DNA of 64,000 nucleotides, taken from assembly GCF_002993285.1 (NCBI RefSeq), contig NZ_CP027433.1, positions 3,224,001-3,288,000 of the forward strand, in the 5' to 3' direction. The position numbers and the translations under genes are program-made. Position 1 is the first letter of the stretch; every line of letters starts with the position of its first letter. The stretch is from Gordonia iterans. Its GTDB lineage: Bacteria > Actinomycetota > Actinomycetes > Mycobacteriales > Mycobacteriaceae. Shown here one piece after another: positions 8,847 through 19,402 of the stretch. The notes beneath the pieces are model-generated. The model was given only the letters and a program-made list of their open reading frames with translations. It was not told the origin of the DNA and did no database searches.

Positions 8847-10613
8847 TCACAGCGCGCGCTTGAGGCCGACATGCTCGGTGGCATAGCCGTTGCGCTCGTA
8901 GAAGGCGCGGGCGCGGTCGCGGATCTCGTCGGTGGTCACCTGGACCAGGTCCGCGCCGTGCGCACGACCGTGCTCGTGCGCCCACTCGAGCATCGCGGTG
9001 CCCAGCCCACGACCGCGCTCGGATCCCCGGACCCGCAGGCCCTCGATCTGCAAACGCGTAGCCCCGGTCCGGCTGAGCCCGGGCAGCACCGTCAGCTGCA
9101 TGGTGCCCACCGCCAGGCCGGCGTCGTCGCGCACCACCGCCAGGAAGTGCGAACGCTCCCGCGCGACGACGTCGAACGCCGCCTCGTACGGGCCGTACTC
9201 CTCCACCTCTCGCGAACGCCCGATCTCGTCGTCGCACAGGAGCGCGACGATGTCGGGCACGTCGGCGCGGCCCGCACGCTCGATCCGGAACTGCCTGCCG
9301 TCCAACGAGATCCGGCTCCGCACCGACAGCCGCGCGCTCTCCTGTAGTCGAGCGACGAGGAGGTCGAGCCACGCGCCCACGTTGGTGCGCGCCTGCTCGG
9401 TGTCCGGATAGCGGCAACGCAGATGCAGGCCGGTGCCGTCCAGGATGAACCACAGCATCACCCCGTCGGTCCGGATGCTGGCGCCCACGTACTGCGCTTC
9501 CAGACTGGCCGCATCGACCCGGACCGGAAGCCGCCGCAGATCCAGCCACGAAATGGCGAACATGCCCGGCGCCTCCGGCATCCCGCCCCACGGTTCCAGC
9601 ACGTCCGCCAGCGACCACGACCCGAGACTCACGGCCTCGCGCACCGCCTCGGCGGCCGCCTTCGGGTCGGCGACGGTGCACTCGAGCACCGAGTTGGTGA
9701 TGAACCACCCGACCGAATCGTGCCAGCGGTCCTCGTACCGGCTGTGCACCGGAAACACCGCACGCAACGGATCGGCGGCCAGTTCGGCGGTCACCTTGGT
9801 CATCGTGGCGACGGTCAGCGCGAGCGTCGAGACGCCCTCCGCGCGGGCCTGCGCCGAGAAGCCGGCGCTGTCGTCGACGTCGAACACGTCCCGCACCTCG
9901 ACCCGCTCGGCCTCGGCCTGCGCAGACCCCAGCGGGAGCGGGAAGCGCGGCATCACGCCGCCGCTGTCGTCGAGGATCTGCGCCCAGCGTCGTCGTACGT
10001 CGTCGGGAGCGGACGGCCGGTCGCGGAGGGCGCGCGTGTGCTCGGCGAACGGCGGCACCGGCCGGAGCGACGCCGGGCGACCGGCGCGGATCTCGGTCAG
10101 CGCGGCCAGGAAGTCGCGCAGGATCACCAGCATCGACCACATGTCGACGTGCGAATGGTCGGCGGCGATCACCACCGTCGGACCGGCCGCCGTCTCCAGG
10201 ACGCAGAGTCGGTGCGCGGGTTGGGAATAGGGTGAGCACTCGCGGTCGAGCACCTCGCGCAACGCCTCGTTGACCGCCTCGCCCGGCCCGATCGGATGCT
10301 CCACCCAGGCGCCCGGGCGGATCCGCACCTCGTGCAGACGGGGGATGCCGTCCTCGCCGGGCGAGAACGCGCTGCGCAGCGTACCGTGGCGGGCGATCAC
10401 GGCCAGCCAGGCGTCGGCCAGCGCCTGCCGGGCGACCGGCTCGGGCAGATGGAACGAGAGCGCCATCCACGAACCCGGGCGTTCACCGGCGCCGACATGC
10501 CGGCTCTGATCGAACGACACCGGCAGCGCCCGGCCGGGCGGGGAGACGATCACGTCGTAGCCCATCAGCCGGCCGAACGGGAGCCGCAGGTGGGCGACGT
10601 TGGTCAAGCGCAT
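8847..10613 (-). CDS. Condensation-domain acyltransferase fused to a GNAT acetyltransferase
   Basis: A 588-residue two-domain protein. Residues 1-430 resemble the NRPS-condensation/PapA acyltransferase fold, with an HHxxxD-like motif reading DHSHVD in which the presumed catalytic H153 and D157 are kept but the first His is Asp. Residues 442-588 form a GNAT domain with the acetyl-CoA-binding loop RGRGLGTAM (533-541) and the tail FYERNGYATE. Condensation-fold proteins of this order transfer acyl groups to lipid or peptide acceptors; the GNAT part suggests a second acylation step. Substrates cannot be inferred. The ATG at 10613 starts the conserved region; upstream in-frame sequence is spacer-like. 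The gene is divergent from the hydrolase gene (73 bp). Confidence 0.8.
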   Translation of the reverse strand: MRLTNVAHLRLPFGRLMGYDVIVSPPGRALPVSFDQSRHVGAGERPGSWMALSFHLPEPVARQALADAWLAVIARHGTLRSAFSPGEDGIPRLHEVRIRPGAWVEHPIGPGEAVNEALREVLDRECSPYSQPAHRLCVLETAAGPTVVIAADHSHVDMWSMLVILRDFLAALTEIRAGRPASLRPVPPFAEHTRALRDRPSAPDDVRRRWAQILDDSGGVMPRFPLPLGSAQAEAERVEVRDVFDVDDSAGFSAQARAEGVSTLALTVATMTKVTAELAADPLRAVFPVHSRYEDRWHDSVGWFITNSVLECTVADPKAAAEAVREAVSLGSWSLADVLEPWGGMPEAPGMFAISWLDLRRLPVRVDAASLEAQYVGASIRTDGVMLWFILDGTGLHLRCRYPDTEQARTNVGAWLDLLVARLQESARLSVRSRISLDGRQFRIERAGRADVPDIVALLCDDEIGRSREVEEYGPYEAAFDVVARERSHFLAVVRDDAGLAVGTMQLTVLPGLSRTGATRLQIEGLRVRGSERGRGLGTAMLEWAHEHGRAHGADLVQVTTDEIRDRARAFYERNGYATEHVGLKRAL

Positions 10614-10686
10614 GGCGGTAACGTAGCGGCCCCGGGTTTCCGGCGAGGGCGTTCGGGTTTCCACGCTGTTACGAGAGGAGTCGGCC

Positions 10687-11469
10687 ATGACGTTGTTCGA
10701 CGTCCCCGGTGCACGGCTGAGCACCGCGCTGAGCGACGAGGGTGGCCAGGCCGTGGTGCAGCTGCACGGCCTCACCTCCAGCCGGGCCCGCGACCACGTT
10801 CTCGACCTGAACCTCGGGATCGGGCTCTCCGGGACCCGGCTGCTCCGGTACGACGCCCGGGGCCACGGTTTCTCCACCGGCCGCGCCGTCGCCGACGACT
10901 ACCGCTGGGAGAACCTGGCGACCGACCTGCTGTCCCTCCTGGATCACCGCTTCCCCGGTGAGACGGTGTACGGGGCCGGGACGTCGATGGGCTGCGGGAC
11001 GCTGCTGCACGCCGCTGTGCGCGAACCCGAACGCTTCGCCGGACTGACCGTCCTGCTGCCGCCCACCGCGTGGGAGACGCGCCGGGCGCACGCGCAGGGC
11101 TACCTGGACACCGCGTCGCTGATCGAGGACGAGGGCCTGGAGACCTTCGTCGCGCTCACCCGGCAGGCGCCGCAGCCGCCGGCCACCGTCGGCCGGCCCG
11201 AGACCCTTCCCGAGGTCGACGAGGCGATCTTGCCGTCGGTGTTCCGCGGCGCCGCGGCCAGCGACCTTCCCGTCCCCGCCGAGCTCGCCCGCATCGAGGT
11301 GCCGGTCCGCGTCCTCGCGTGGACCGACGACCCTTCGCACCCGATGTCGACCGCGGAGCGTCTGACCGATCTGCTCCCGCGCGCCGAACTGACCGTCGCC
11401 GCCAGCCCCGAAGAGGTCCGGCGCTGGCCGTCACTGCTGCACGACGACGTCCTGCGGGTGTCGCGATGA
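10687..11469 (+). CDS. Alpha/beta hydrolase
   Basis: A 260-residue protein with the HG oxyanion segment (VVQLHGLTS) near residue 27, the YDARGHGFS strand-turn and the nucleophile elbow GTSMG with S100. The C-terminal catalytic His region is less clear, with LLHDDVLRV near the end as a candidate. No cap domain identifies the substrate. The ATG at 10687 follows GAGAGGAG. The stop overlaps the next start (ATGA at 11466), so it is coupled to the SelW-like gene. Confidence 0.85.
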   Translation: MTLFDVPGARLSTALSDEGGQAVVQLHGLTSSRARDHVLDLNLGIGLSGTRLLRYDARGHGFSTGRAVADDYRWENLATDLLSLLDHRFPGETVYGAGTSMGCGTLLHAAVREPERFAGLTVLLPPTAWETRRAHAQGYLDTASLIEDEGLETFVALTRQAPQPPATVGRPETLPEVDEAILPSVFRGAAASDLPVPAELARIEVPVRVLAWTDDPSHPMSTAERLTDLLPRAELTVAASPEEVRRWPSLLHDDVLRVSR

Positions 11470-11750
11470 CCGGGCCGGCGATCACGATCACCTTTTGCAC
11501 GCAGTGCAACTGGCTCCTGCGTGCGTCGTGGATGGCGAGCGAGCTGCTGTCCACGTTCGGCGACGAGCTCGGCTCGGTGACCCTGGTGCCCGGGACCGGA
11601 GGAGTGTTTCGCATCGACGCCGACGGTCAGCAGATCTGGGAGCGCAAGCGGGACGACGGTTTTCCCGACGCGGCGGAACTGAAGCGCCGGATTCGCGATG
11701 CCGCGCTCCCCGAGTGGAACCTCGGACATTCCGATTCGGGACATCGCTGA
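11466..11750 (+). CDS. SelT/SelW/SelH-like (Rdx) redox protein
   Basis: A 94-residue thioredoxin-like protein with the family motif CTQCNW. C11 and C14 form a CxxC redox site; the second position is Cys, where eukaryotic homologues often carry selenocysteine. The segment RASWMASELLSTF after it is also characteristic. The start is fixed by the ATGA overlap with the hydrolase gene. Rdx proteins are presumed thiol oxidoreductases; the partner here is unknown. Confidence 0.9.
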   Translation: MTGPAITITFCTQCNWLLRASWMASELLSTFGDELGSVTLVPGTGGVFRIDADGQQIWERKRDDGFPDAAELKRRIRDAALPEWNLGHSDSGHR

Positions 11751-11795
11751 ATGGAAATGCGTGATCCCACCTTCGTGCAACGGTAAGTTCGTCGC

Positions 11796-12233
11796 ATGCT
11801 GAAGAGACTGGGCGCGCTGGGCGCCGCCATCGCCGTCGTCACCGCAGGCCTGGGCGGGGCGGTTGCCGCCGGACCCGCCGACGCCGCCAAGAACCCCTCT
11901 GTCCGCGTGTGCGCCGTCATCGCCGGCAAGCCCTACCACGGCCCGCTCACCCTGCGCAGCGACGACTGGTGGGACTTCTTCGGACGTACCCAGTACACCG
12001 CGGGCAACGGGTGCACCGAGTTCCGCAACGTGGAGAAGCGCAAGGGTTACCGCGTGGCGGTCCGCTACGAGACCATGCCGTGCCAGCAGGGCCTGCGCCC
12101 CGACGGCACCTGGTACCGCTGGGGCGTGCGCGGTGAGCGGATCGGCCAGTCCCGGCGCGCGGTCACCAAGGCGACCGGTCGTACCGACCTCGGCCGGATG
12201 GTGGTGCGCCAGCACTACACGCAGTGCTTCTGA
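11796..12233 (+). CDS. Small secreted cysteine-containing protein
   Basis: A 145-residue protein with a Sec signal peptide: MLKR basic start, a hydrophobic core of about 20 residues and a likely cleavage after GPADA. The mature part of about 110 residues has four cysteines (VCAV, GCTE, PCQQ and QCF at the C-terminus), suggesting two disulfides, and is basic with several Trp/Tyr. I do not recognise the family. It stands alone and its stop is followed at once by repeats. Confidence 0.75.
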   Translation: MLKRLGALGAAIAVVTAGLGGAVAAGPADAAKNPSVRVCAVIAGKPYHGPLTLRSDDWWDFFGRTQYTAGNGCTEFRNVEKRKGYRVAVRYETMPCQQGLRPDGTWYRWGVRGERIGQSRRAVTKATGRTDLGRMVVRQHYTQCF

Positions 12234-12265
12234 CCGGGGTCTCGATACGGCTCGGCGAGCGCCCC

Positions 12266-12421
12266 GCTCTGTTGGTGGTCGAGTAGCGGCTCGCTCTGTT
12301 GGTGGTCGAGTAGCGCCTCGCTCTGTTGGTGGTCGAGTAGCGGCTCGCTCTGTTGGTGGTCGAGTAGCGGCTCGCTCTGTTGGTGGTCGAGTAGCGGCTC
12401 GCTCTGTTGGTGGTCGAGTAG
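12266..12421 (+). repeat. 27-bp tandem array, six copies
   Basis: Units begin at 12266, 12293, 12320, 12347, 12374 and 12401, with consensus start GCTCTGTTGGTGGTCGAGTA. Copies are identical apart from one G/C change after the second and the truncated last unit. The core TTGGTGGTCGAGTAG recurs in reverse orientation at 12706-12810. Confidence 0.9.
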
Positions 12422-12479
12422 CGACGAAGGAGCGTATCGAGACCCCACCGCCGCGAAGGCGGGTCTCGATACGGCTCGG

Positions 12480-12646
12480 CTAGTGTCCCGTGTCGGAAGT
12501 TTCTCGATGGTTGCCGGGAGTCCGATGGGCGGCCGGCAAGGCGGACGAGGGAGGGATACCGGCAGGTATCCTGACCGAGGACAACGCCGCCAGACGTTCA
12601 TCGGGCCCCGGCATACCGCGAAAGAACTTTCGACACGGGACACTAG
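12480..12646. mobile_element. 167-bp MITE-like element, copy 2
   Basis: It reads as identical along its whole length to 7569-7735 and in the same orientation, including the CTAG ends, the 22-bp terminal inverted repeats and the internal hairpin. It is inserted inside a GTCTCGATACGGCTCGG-type repeat. Complete identity between the copies points to recent movement or gene conversion. Confidence 0.85.
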
Positions 12647-12705
12647 CGCCCCTTCGACCGCGTGTCGTCGCAGGCTTCGCCACGCATGCTCAGGACGACG
12701 CTCAC

Positions 12706-12810
12706 CTACTCGACCACCAACTTGCCTACTCGACCACCAACGACACGGGCTACTCGACCACCAAACAAGTATGTCGCTACTCGACCACCGGCCTGCCTAC
12801 TCGACCACCG
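12706..12810 (-). repeat. Five spaced copies of CTACTCGACCACC
   Basis: Copies are at 12706-12720, 12726-12740, 12750-12764, 12777-12790 and 12797-12810. The first three end in AA and the last two in G. They are the reverse complement of the 27-bp array core at 12266-12421 but with irregular spacing, and they sit just after the icd stop. Confidence 0.85.
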
Positions 12811-12825
12811 ACGGCACGCGGGCCG

Positions 12826-15054
<2,229 letters not shown>

Positions 15055-15355
15055 ATGGTGTGTCGCCTCTTTCCGGTCCGAAAGGATCTTGGGTTCTTGT
15101 GGAACTCTCTGGATTAACTTGTCGCCTGACATTCTCCCCCGAGTTGTGACGTCTTGCGACCAGAGCCCGAATTTGCGAGGCAACACACAGGCCGATCGGC
15201 CACTGATCAGCACTGCTTGCTGTATGCAGCACTCGCTGGCGTGTCGCGGCGTCGTCGGCCACCCGCGGCCCTCGCTCCGTTCGACGTCGGCCTGACCGAC
15301 CCCGGCAGGCGGGACTGCCTACGGCGCGCCCCCGTCGTCGTTCGCCGACCATAGC

Positions 15356-15434
15356 GCGACAGCCGGGCGGTAGACGCGACAGCCAGACGGTAGACGCGAC
15401 AGCAGGGGTCAGACGCGACAACCCTGGCTGTCGC
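15356..15434 (+). repeat. Degenerate 20-bp tandem repeat, about four units
   Basis: Units start at 15356, 15376, 15396 and 15415, each beginning GCGACA. The first two read GCGACAGCCGGGCGGTAGAC and GCGACAGCCAGACGGTAGAC. Later units drift. Related CCGGATGTCGCG segments follow to about 15475. Confidence 0.7.
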
Positions 15435-15439
15435 GTCTG
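15410..15439 (-). terminator. Hairpin after the carboxyltransferase gene
   Basis: A perfect 11-bp stem (15410-15420 with 15429-15439) closes an 8-nt loop, about 65 bp past the stop of the minus-strand carboxyltransferase gene. It is built from the local 20-bp repeat. Confidence 0.55.
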
Positions 15440-15503
15440 CAGCCGGATGTCGCGAGAGCCGCCCGGATGTCGCGGCCACGGCGAACCAGGTCGCTTCGGA
15501 GTC

Positions 15504-17065
15504 TCAGATCGGGGAGATGGAGCGTCGTTTGCCGGGGACCCGCGGGGCACGACGCGGCTGCACCCGCCCGAGCGCCTCGATCAGCAGGCCGCGCGTCGCC
15601 GAGGGCAGCACCACGTCGTCGATCCCGAAGCCGTCCGCGGCCAGCAGCGGATCGACGTTCGCGTGGAACAGCGTGATCAGATCCGCGCGCGCCTGCTCCG
15701 GGTCCTCGGCGCTCTCGTACTGGGAGCGGAACGCCAGGTCGACGGCCGACTCGACCGGGATGGCGCAGATCTCGGCCGTCGGCCACGCCAGCGACAGGTC
15801 CGACTCGATGCTGCGCCCGCCGCCCATCACGATGTACGCGGCGCCGTACGCCTTGCGGGTCACGACCACGAAGCGCGGAACGGTGGCGTTGCCCAGTTCG
15901 TAGCCGAGCCGGGCGCTGCGGCGGACCAGGCCGCTCTCCTCGGCGCCCGCGCCCACCAGGAAGCCGGGCAGGTCGATCAGGATCAGCAACGGCAGCCCGA
16001 AAGTGTCGCACACCGCCACGAAGTGCGCGGCCTTCTCGCACGCCGCGGCGTCGAGAGCGCCCGCGTGGTGGCGCGGCTGATTGCCACCACCCCCATCGGG
16101 CGGCCGCCGACGCGGACGAAGCTGGTGACGACGTTCGGCGCGTGCGCCGCCTTGATCTCGAAGATCGTGTCCACGTCGGCGAGCCCCTCGATCACGTCGT
16201 GGACGTCGTACGCGGTGCGGGAGGCCGGCGGGATCAGGTGGTCGAGCTCGCCGGCGGTGTCCCCTGGCTCGTGCGGCGCGGGCGCGGCCAGCGGCCGGTC
16301 GTCGGCGTTGGCGGGCAGATACGAGAGGTACGCGCGGATCGAGTCGAGCACCTCGGTCTCGTCGTCGCCCACGAAGTCGACGACGCCGCGCTGCGCCTGG
16401 ACGTCGGCGCCGCCGATCTCGTCGTTCGTCAGGTCCTCGCCGGTGGCGGCCTTGACCAGCCGGGCCGACGACATCCCGATGGTGCCCATGCCGCGCACGA
16501 TCGTGACGAAGTCGCAGCAGCCGGCGATGTTGGCGGGCGCGCCGAAGCCCGGGCCCATCATCGCCGCGACCAGCGGCACGGGCCCGGACAGATCGGTGAG
16601 GCGCAACATGAATCGGGAACCCGGCGCGGCCAGGCGCGAGTCGAGCGCCTCCTGCATGCGATGGCCGCCGCCGTCCATGAGCATCACGAACGGGATGCCG
16701 TCGTTCAGGGCGCGCTCGGCGCACCGGTCGAGCTTGGCCATGCCGGTCGCGCCGTTGCTGCCGCCGAGCACGGTGAAGTCGAACGCGGCGAGGACCACGG
16801 GCCGGCCGTCGACGTAGCCGACGCCGGTGACCACGCCGTCGCCCGGCGCGACCAGCGGCGCGGCGCCCTGCTGAGCAGGCCCGGGCCCGGCGAGCGCGCC
16901 GAACTCGTAGAAGCCGCCCGCGGCGAGCTCGGCGATGCGTTCGCGTGCGGTCATCTTGCCGCGCGCATGCTGCTTGGCGACCTTCTCCGCACGGGCCGCG
17001 TCGGACACCGCGTCGTACGCGTCGGTGACGTGCGCGATCAGGTCGGCTGAACCCTTCTCCGGCAT
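15504..17065 (-). pseudogene. Acyl-CoA carboxylase beta subunit (carboxyltransferase), frameshifted
   Basis: The gene encodes a biotin-dependent carboxyltransferase of about 520 residues. The N-terminal CT domain includes KMTARERIAELAAGGFYEFG, GSNGATGMAKLDRCAE and MMGPGFGAPANIAGCCDFV. The C-terminal CT domain includes PRHHAGALDAAACEKAAHFV, LPGFLVGAGAEESG and GAAYIVMGGG. The two halves are in different frames: after RPMGVVA the expected next residue NQ is read in the other frame. One base is missing between 16082 and 16083 (GTGGTGGC-AATCAG). The rest is intact, so this is either a recent pseudogene or a one-base sequence error. The ATG at 17065 begins the conserved protein (MPEKGSADL). The 39-bp gap to the upstream reductase gene suggests one transcript. 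Confidence 0.85.
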
Positions 17066-17103
17066 GGTGGCGCAGCCTATCGGATGCGGCCTCCTGCGCC
17101 AGG

Positions 17104-17664
17104 TCAGCGTCGTCGATAGTGCAGGTACGCGACGTCGCCGAAGGTCCGCTGCCCGGCCAGTTCCAGATCCAGGCGCACACCGTCGGGCAGGGCGCGCAGT
17201 CCCCCGCCGACCGCCTTCGGCACGACGAAGAAGTGGTACTCCTCGACCAGGCCGGCCCGGATGGCCTCGGCCGCGACCGTGGGACCGAAGATCTCGACCG
17301 CACCGTCGGCCGCGTCGACCACTCTGCGCAACTCGTCCAGGGTCAGATTCGCCACGAGCCGATCGCGGCCGACCACCACGTCGTCGTCCGTCAGCGTCGA
17401 CGACGCGACCACCTTGTCGATGCGCCGCCAGCGGCGGGCGAACTCGCGTTCGGCCGGCGACTGGCCGTCGTCGTCGGGGAAGGTCTCCCAGTAGCCCATC
17501 AGCGCGTAGGTCTTGCGCCCGAGGACCTCCGTCGAGACCCGGGCCATGCGCTCGATGTGGAAGTCGAACACCTCGTCGCTGGGCGCGGTCCACTGGAAGT
17601 CGCCGTCGGCGTCGGCCACGTACCCGTCGATCGACATCGACGCGGTGAAGATCAGCGTTCCCAT
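17104..17664 (-). CDS. Dihydrofolate-reductase-fold (RibD C-terminal) protein
   Basis: A 186-residue protein of the RibD_C/DHFR-like family. Typical segments are MGTLIFTASMSIDGYVAD at the N-terminus, LGRKTYALMGYWETF near 48 and VEIFGPTVAAEAI near 122. These proteins bind NADPH and are presumed reductases of small heterocyclic substrates; true RibD activity is unlikely without the deaminase domain. The gene begins 35 bp past the end of the GH43-like gene on the same strand. Confidence 0.9.
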   Translation of the reverse strand: MGTLIFTASMSIDGYVADADGDFQWTAPSDEVFDFHIERMARVSTEVLGRKTYALMGYWETFPDDDGQSPAEREFARRWRRIDKVVASSTLTDDDVVVGRDRLVANLTLDELRRVVDAADGAVEIFGPTVAAEAIRAGLVEEYHFFVVPKAVGGGLRALPDGVRLDLELAGQRTFGDVAYLHYRRR

Positions 17665-17676
17665 AGGCAGATGCTA

Positions 17677-17712
17677 TGCCTGTTCGCTTTGCCTGTTCGC
17701 TATGCCTGTTCA
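17677..17712. repeat. 13-bp tandem repeat over a stop codon
   Basis: TGCCTGTTCGCTT (17677-17689) and TGCCTGTTCGCTA (17690-17702) are followed by a partial third copy TGCCTGTTCA from 17703. The stop codon of the GH43-like gene (17700-17702) lies inside it, so repeat slippage would alter the C-terminus. Confidence 0.75.
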
Positions 17713-18794
17713 CGAAGCACGGTGAAGTGCCGGACCGTCCCGGAGAGACCGGGAAGCTCGCGGCGGGGCGACCAGGTCTTCATCCCGTCGGCGCTGTCGG
17801 CGTAGTAGTACTTCTTCTCGCGGTAGGAGTCGAAGTAGAGCCGCCAGTGCCCGTTGGGCAGTTGCACCACGGACGGCCCCTCCACCAGCGTGCCCAGGCT
17901 CGCCAGCTCCCGCGGCGCGAACGGACCGGTCGGACGGTCGGCGACCGCGTGTTCGAGGACCTTCTTGTGCTCGTTCTTGACGATCGCGTGGTACTTCGCG
18001 CCGACCTTGACGACGGTGGTGTCGATCCGGTCGGCGTTCAGGCCGCCGAACGGGACCGGCCACGACCAGGAGGTGAGCGCGGGGTTCTGCGCGGTCATGA
18101 CGTACGGCACAAAGCCGCCGCCGGTCGACATGGACAGGATCACGTGGACCTTGCCGCCGTCGACGAACCACTCGGGCGCCCACGCCTTGGTGGTGAACGG
18201 CGAGAGGGACGGTCCGTCGCGGAAACCTGCCGATCCGTTGATTCCGAACGGGTTCACCGGGCCTTTGCCGTCCCCGGTCCCCGGAAGAAGGGCGCAGCAG
18301 AACGGGACCGGGTGGTTCCTCAGATGGGTCCAGGTGACGCGGTCGGGACTGCGGGCGAACCCGATCGTCGCGCCGTCGCCGGTCGTGTACGTGACGTAGT
18401 AGTTGCCGTCGGTGTGCCGGAAGATGCTGGGGTCGCGCACCCGGCCCGACGGCGGCCGATAGGCGGCCTCCTTGAGCACCCGGAACTCGGTGCCGTCGGT
18501 CGACTCGTAGACGTCCATCTGGTTGGGATTGCCGTCGCTGAACGCCACCATCGTGTAACGGGCTTCGGAGGTCGGCTCGGCCGACGCGGCGCCGGTCGCG
18601 GGCGCCGTGAGCGCCGCCGCCACGATTGAGGCGACCGCGGCAGCCCGGTGCCGGCGGATCGCGGACGACACCGGACGCCTCAGCGCCGCCGAGGGAATAT
18701 TGCCGTCGATGCCGCTGAGCGGTCCGGTGTCGTACGCGGGACGGGCGGCCTTCTTCGCGAATCGGATCACGGAAGCAGTATCAGTGAGCAACAC
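17700..18794 (-). CDS. Secreted GH43-like beta-propeller glycoside hydrolase
   Basis: A protein of up to 364 residues with a signal peptide (Arg-rich start, hydrophobic AAAVASIVAAALTAP, likely cut near GAASA) and a five-bladed propeller pattern. GH43/clan-F-type acid residues are suggested by RVRDPSIFRH (general base Asp), TKAWAPEWFVD and TLVEGPSVVQLPNGHW (acid Glu), followed by RLYFDSYREKKYYY. Enzymes of this fold cut arabinan, xylan or fructan; cell-wall arabinan is a possible target in a mycolic-acid bacterium (inference). The GTG at 18794 gives a long leader; the GTG at 18671 (residue 42) gives a more usual signal peptide and is a good alternative. Confidence 0.7.
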   Translation of the reverse strand: MLLTDTASVIRFAKKAARPAYDTGPLSGIDGNIPSAALRRPVSSAIRRHRAAAVASIVAAALTAPATGAASAEPTSEARYTMVAFSDGNPNQMDVYESTDGTEFRVLKEAAYRPPSGRVRDPSIFRHTDGNYYVTYTTGDGATIGFARSPDRVTWTHLRNHPVPFCCALLPGTGDGKGPVNPFGINGSAGFRDGPSLSPFTTKAWAPEWFVDGGKVHVILSMSTGGGFVPYVMTAQNPALTSWSWPVPFGGLNADRIDTTVVKVGAKYHAIVKNEHKKVLEHAVADRPTGPFAPRELASLGTLVEGPSVVQLPNGHWRLYFDSYREKKYYYADSADGMKTWSPRRELPGLSGTVRHFTVLREQA

Positions 18795-18910
18795 CAGCCA
18801 CTTCTACACCTCCCGCCACAGCGCGTCCGAACCGTGACGGGGGTGTGACCCGACGGGGGCGGCCGCCGAACGCGGGGCGGCCCCGGGAATCCCGCCGATT
18901 CCGACCCGCG

Positions 18911-19312
18911 TCAGAGGTTGAACAAGATCAACAGCACCGGCACGAGGACGATCAGCATCAGTGCGGACATCATCGCGATGAAGGCTCCGGCCCCGTTGCG
19001 CGACTGCTTCGAGTGCCCGATGGAGCCACCGGTGAACTGGTGCCACGGCAGCGCGTAGAACACCGGAACGCACTGGCCCGGCTGCACCATGACGTCGAGC
19101 TGGGCCTGACCGTAGCGCCGCATCCATTGCGCATACACCTCGATGTGCGCCGGCCCCGGATTCACCGGGACCCGGTGGAAGCCGTAGCCGGAAGGCGCCG
19201 GATAGCCGTTGATCCACACCTTGGGCGGAACCAGACTCGACGTCATCACGCTGCCCTGGACGGTGAGGTCGATGTATCCCGGGGCCGGATAGTGCGGTTG
19301 CTGAGGATGCAT
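18911..19312 (-). CDS. Conserved membrane-anchored hypothetical protein
   Basis: A 133-residue protein starting MHPQQPHYPAPG. A beta-rich N-terminal part (about 12-85, including PPKVWINGYPAPSGYGFHRV) is followed by a polar linker and one C-terminal transmembrane helix (about 108-133, AMMSALMLIVLVPVLLILF), so it is probably tail-anchored with the domain in the cytoplasm. The ATG at 19312 follows GGAAGGAG at ideal spacing. The function is unknown. It is divergent from the VOC gene (90 bp). Confidence 0.8.
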   Translation of the reverse strand: MHPQQPHYPAPGYIDLTVQGSVMTSSLVPPKVWINGYPAPSGYGFHRVPVNPGPAHIEVYAQWMRRYGQAQLDVMVQPGQCVPVFYALPWHQFTGGSIGHSKQSRNGAGAFIAMMSALMLIVLVPVLLILFNL

Positions 19313-19402
19313 GGGACTCCTTCCGCCGAACGACGATACGCGCGCCGCTGGAGCGCACACACTTCGCTTCCGGGAGACGGTGTGCTCGGTACCGTGGCAT
19401 CC

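Larger units (their letters stand above)
12234..12825. other. Repeat-filled gap between two convergent genes
   Basis: This stretch holds no gene. It contains a 27-bp tandem array (12266-12421), a second copy of the 167-bp MITE (12480-12646) and five spaced inverted copies of the array core (12706-12810). Single GTCTCGATACGGCTCGGC units occur at 12239 and 12461. The array core points one way after the plus-strand gene and the other way after the minus-strand gene. Confidence 0.8.
15055..15503. other. icd upstream region and repeats
   Basis: No gene is seen. Bases 15055-15240 are the leader and probable promoter region of icd; I could not pick a convincing -35/-10 pair. Bases 15356-15434 hold a degenerate 20-bp tandem repeat that ends in a strong hairpin (15410-15439) just beyond the carboxyltransferase stop. 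Confidence 0.6.

Noticed and set aside
12266..12421. The 27-bp array considered as a CRISPR
   Set aside because: The units abut directly with no unique spacers, and no cas genes are nearby.
16935..17648. Plus-strand frames opposite the carboxyltransferase and reductase genes
   Set aside because: They have shadow composition and sit opposite strongly conserved proteins.
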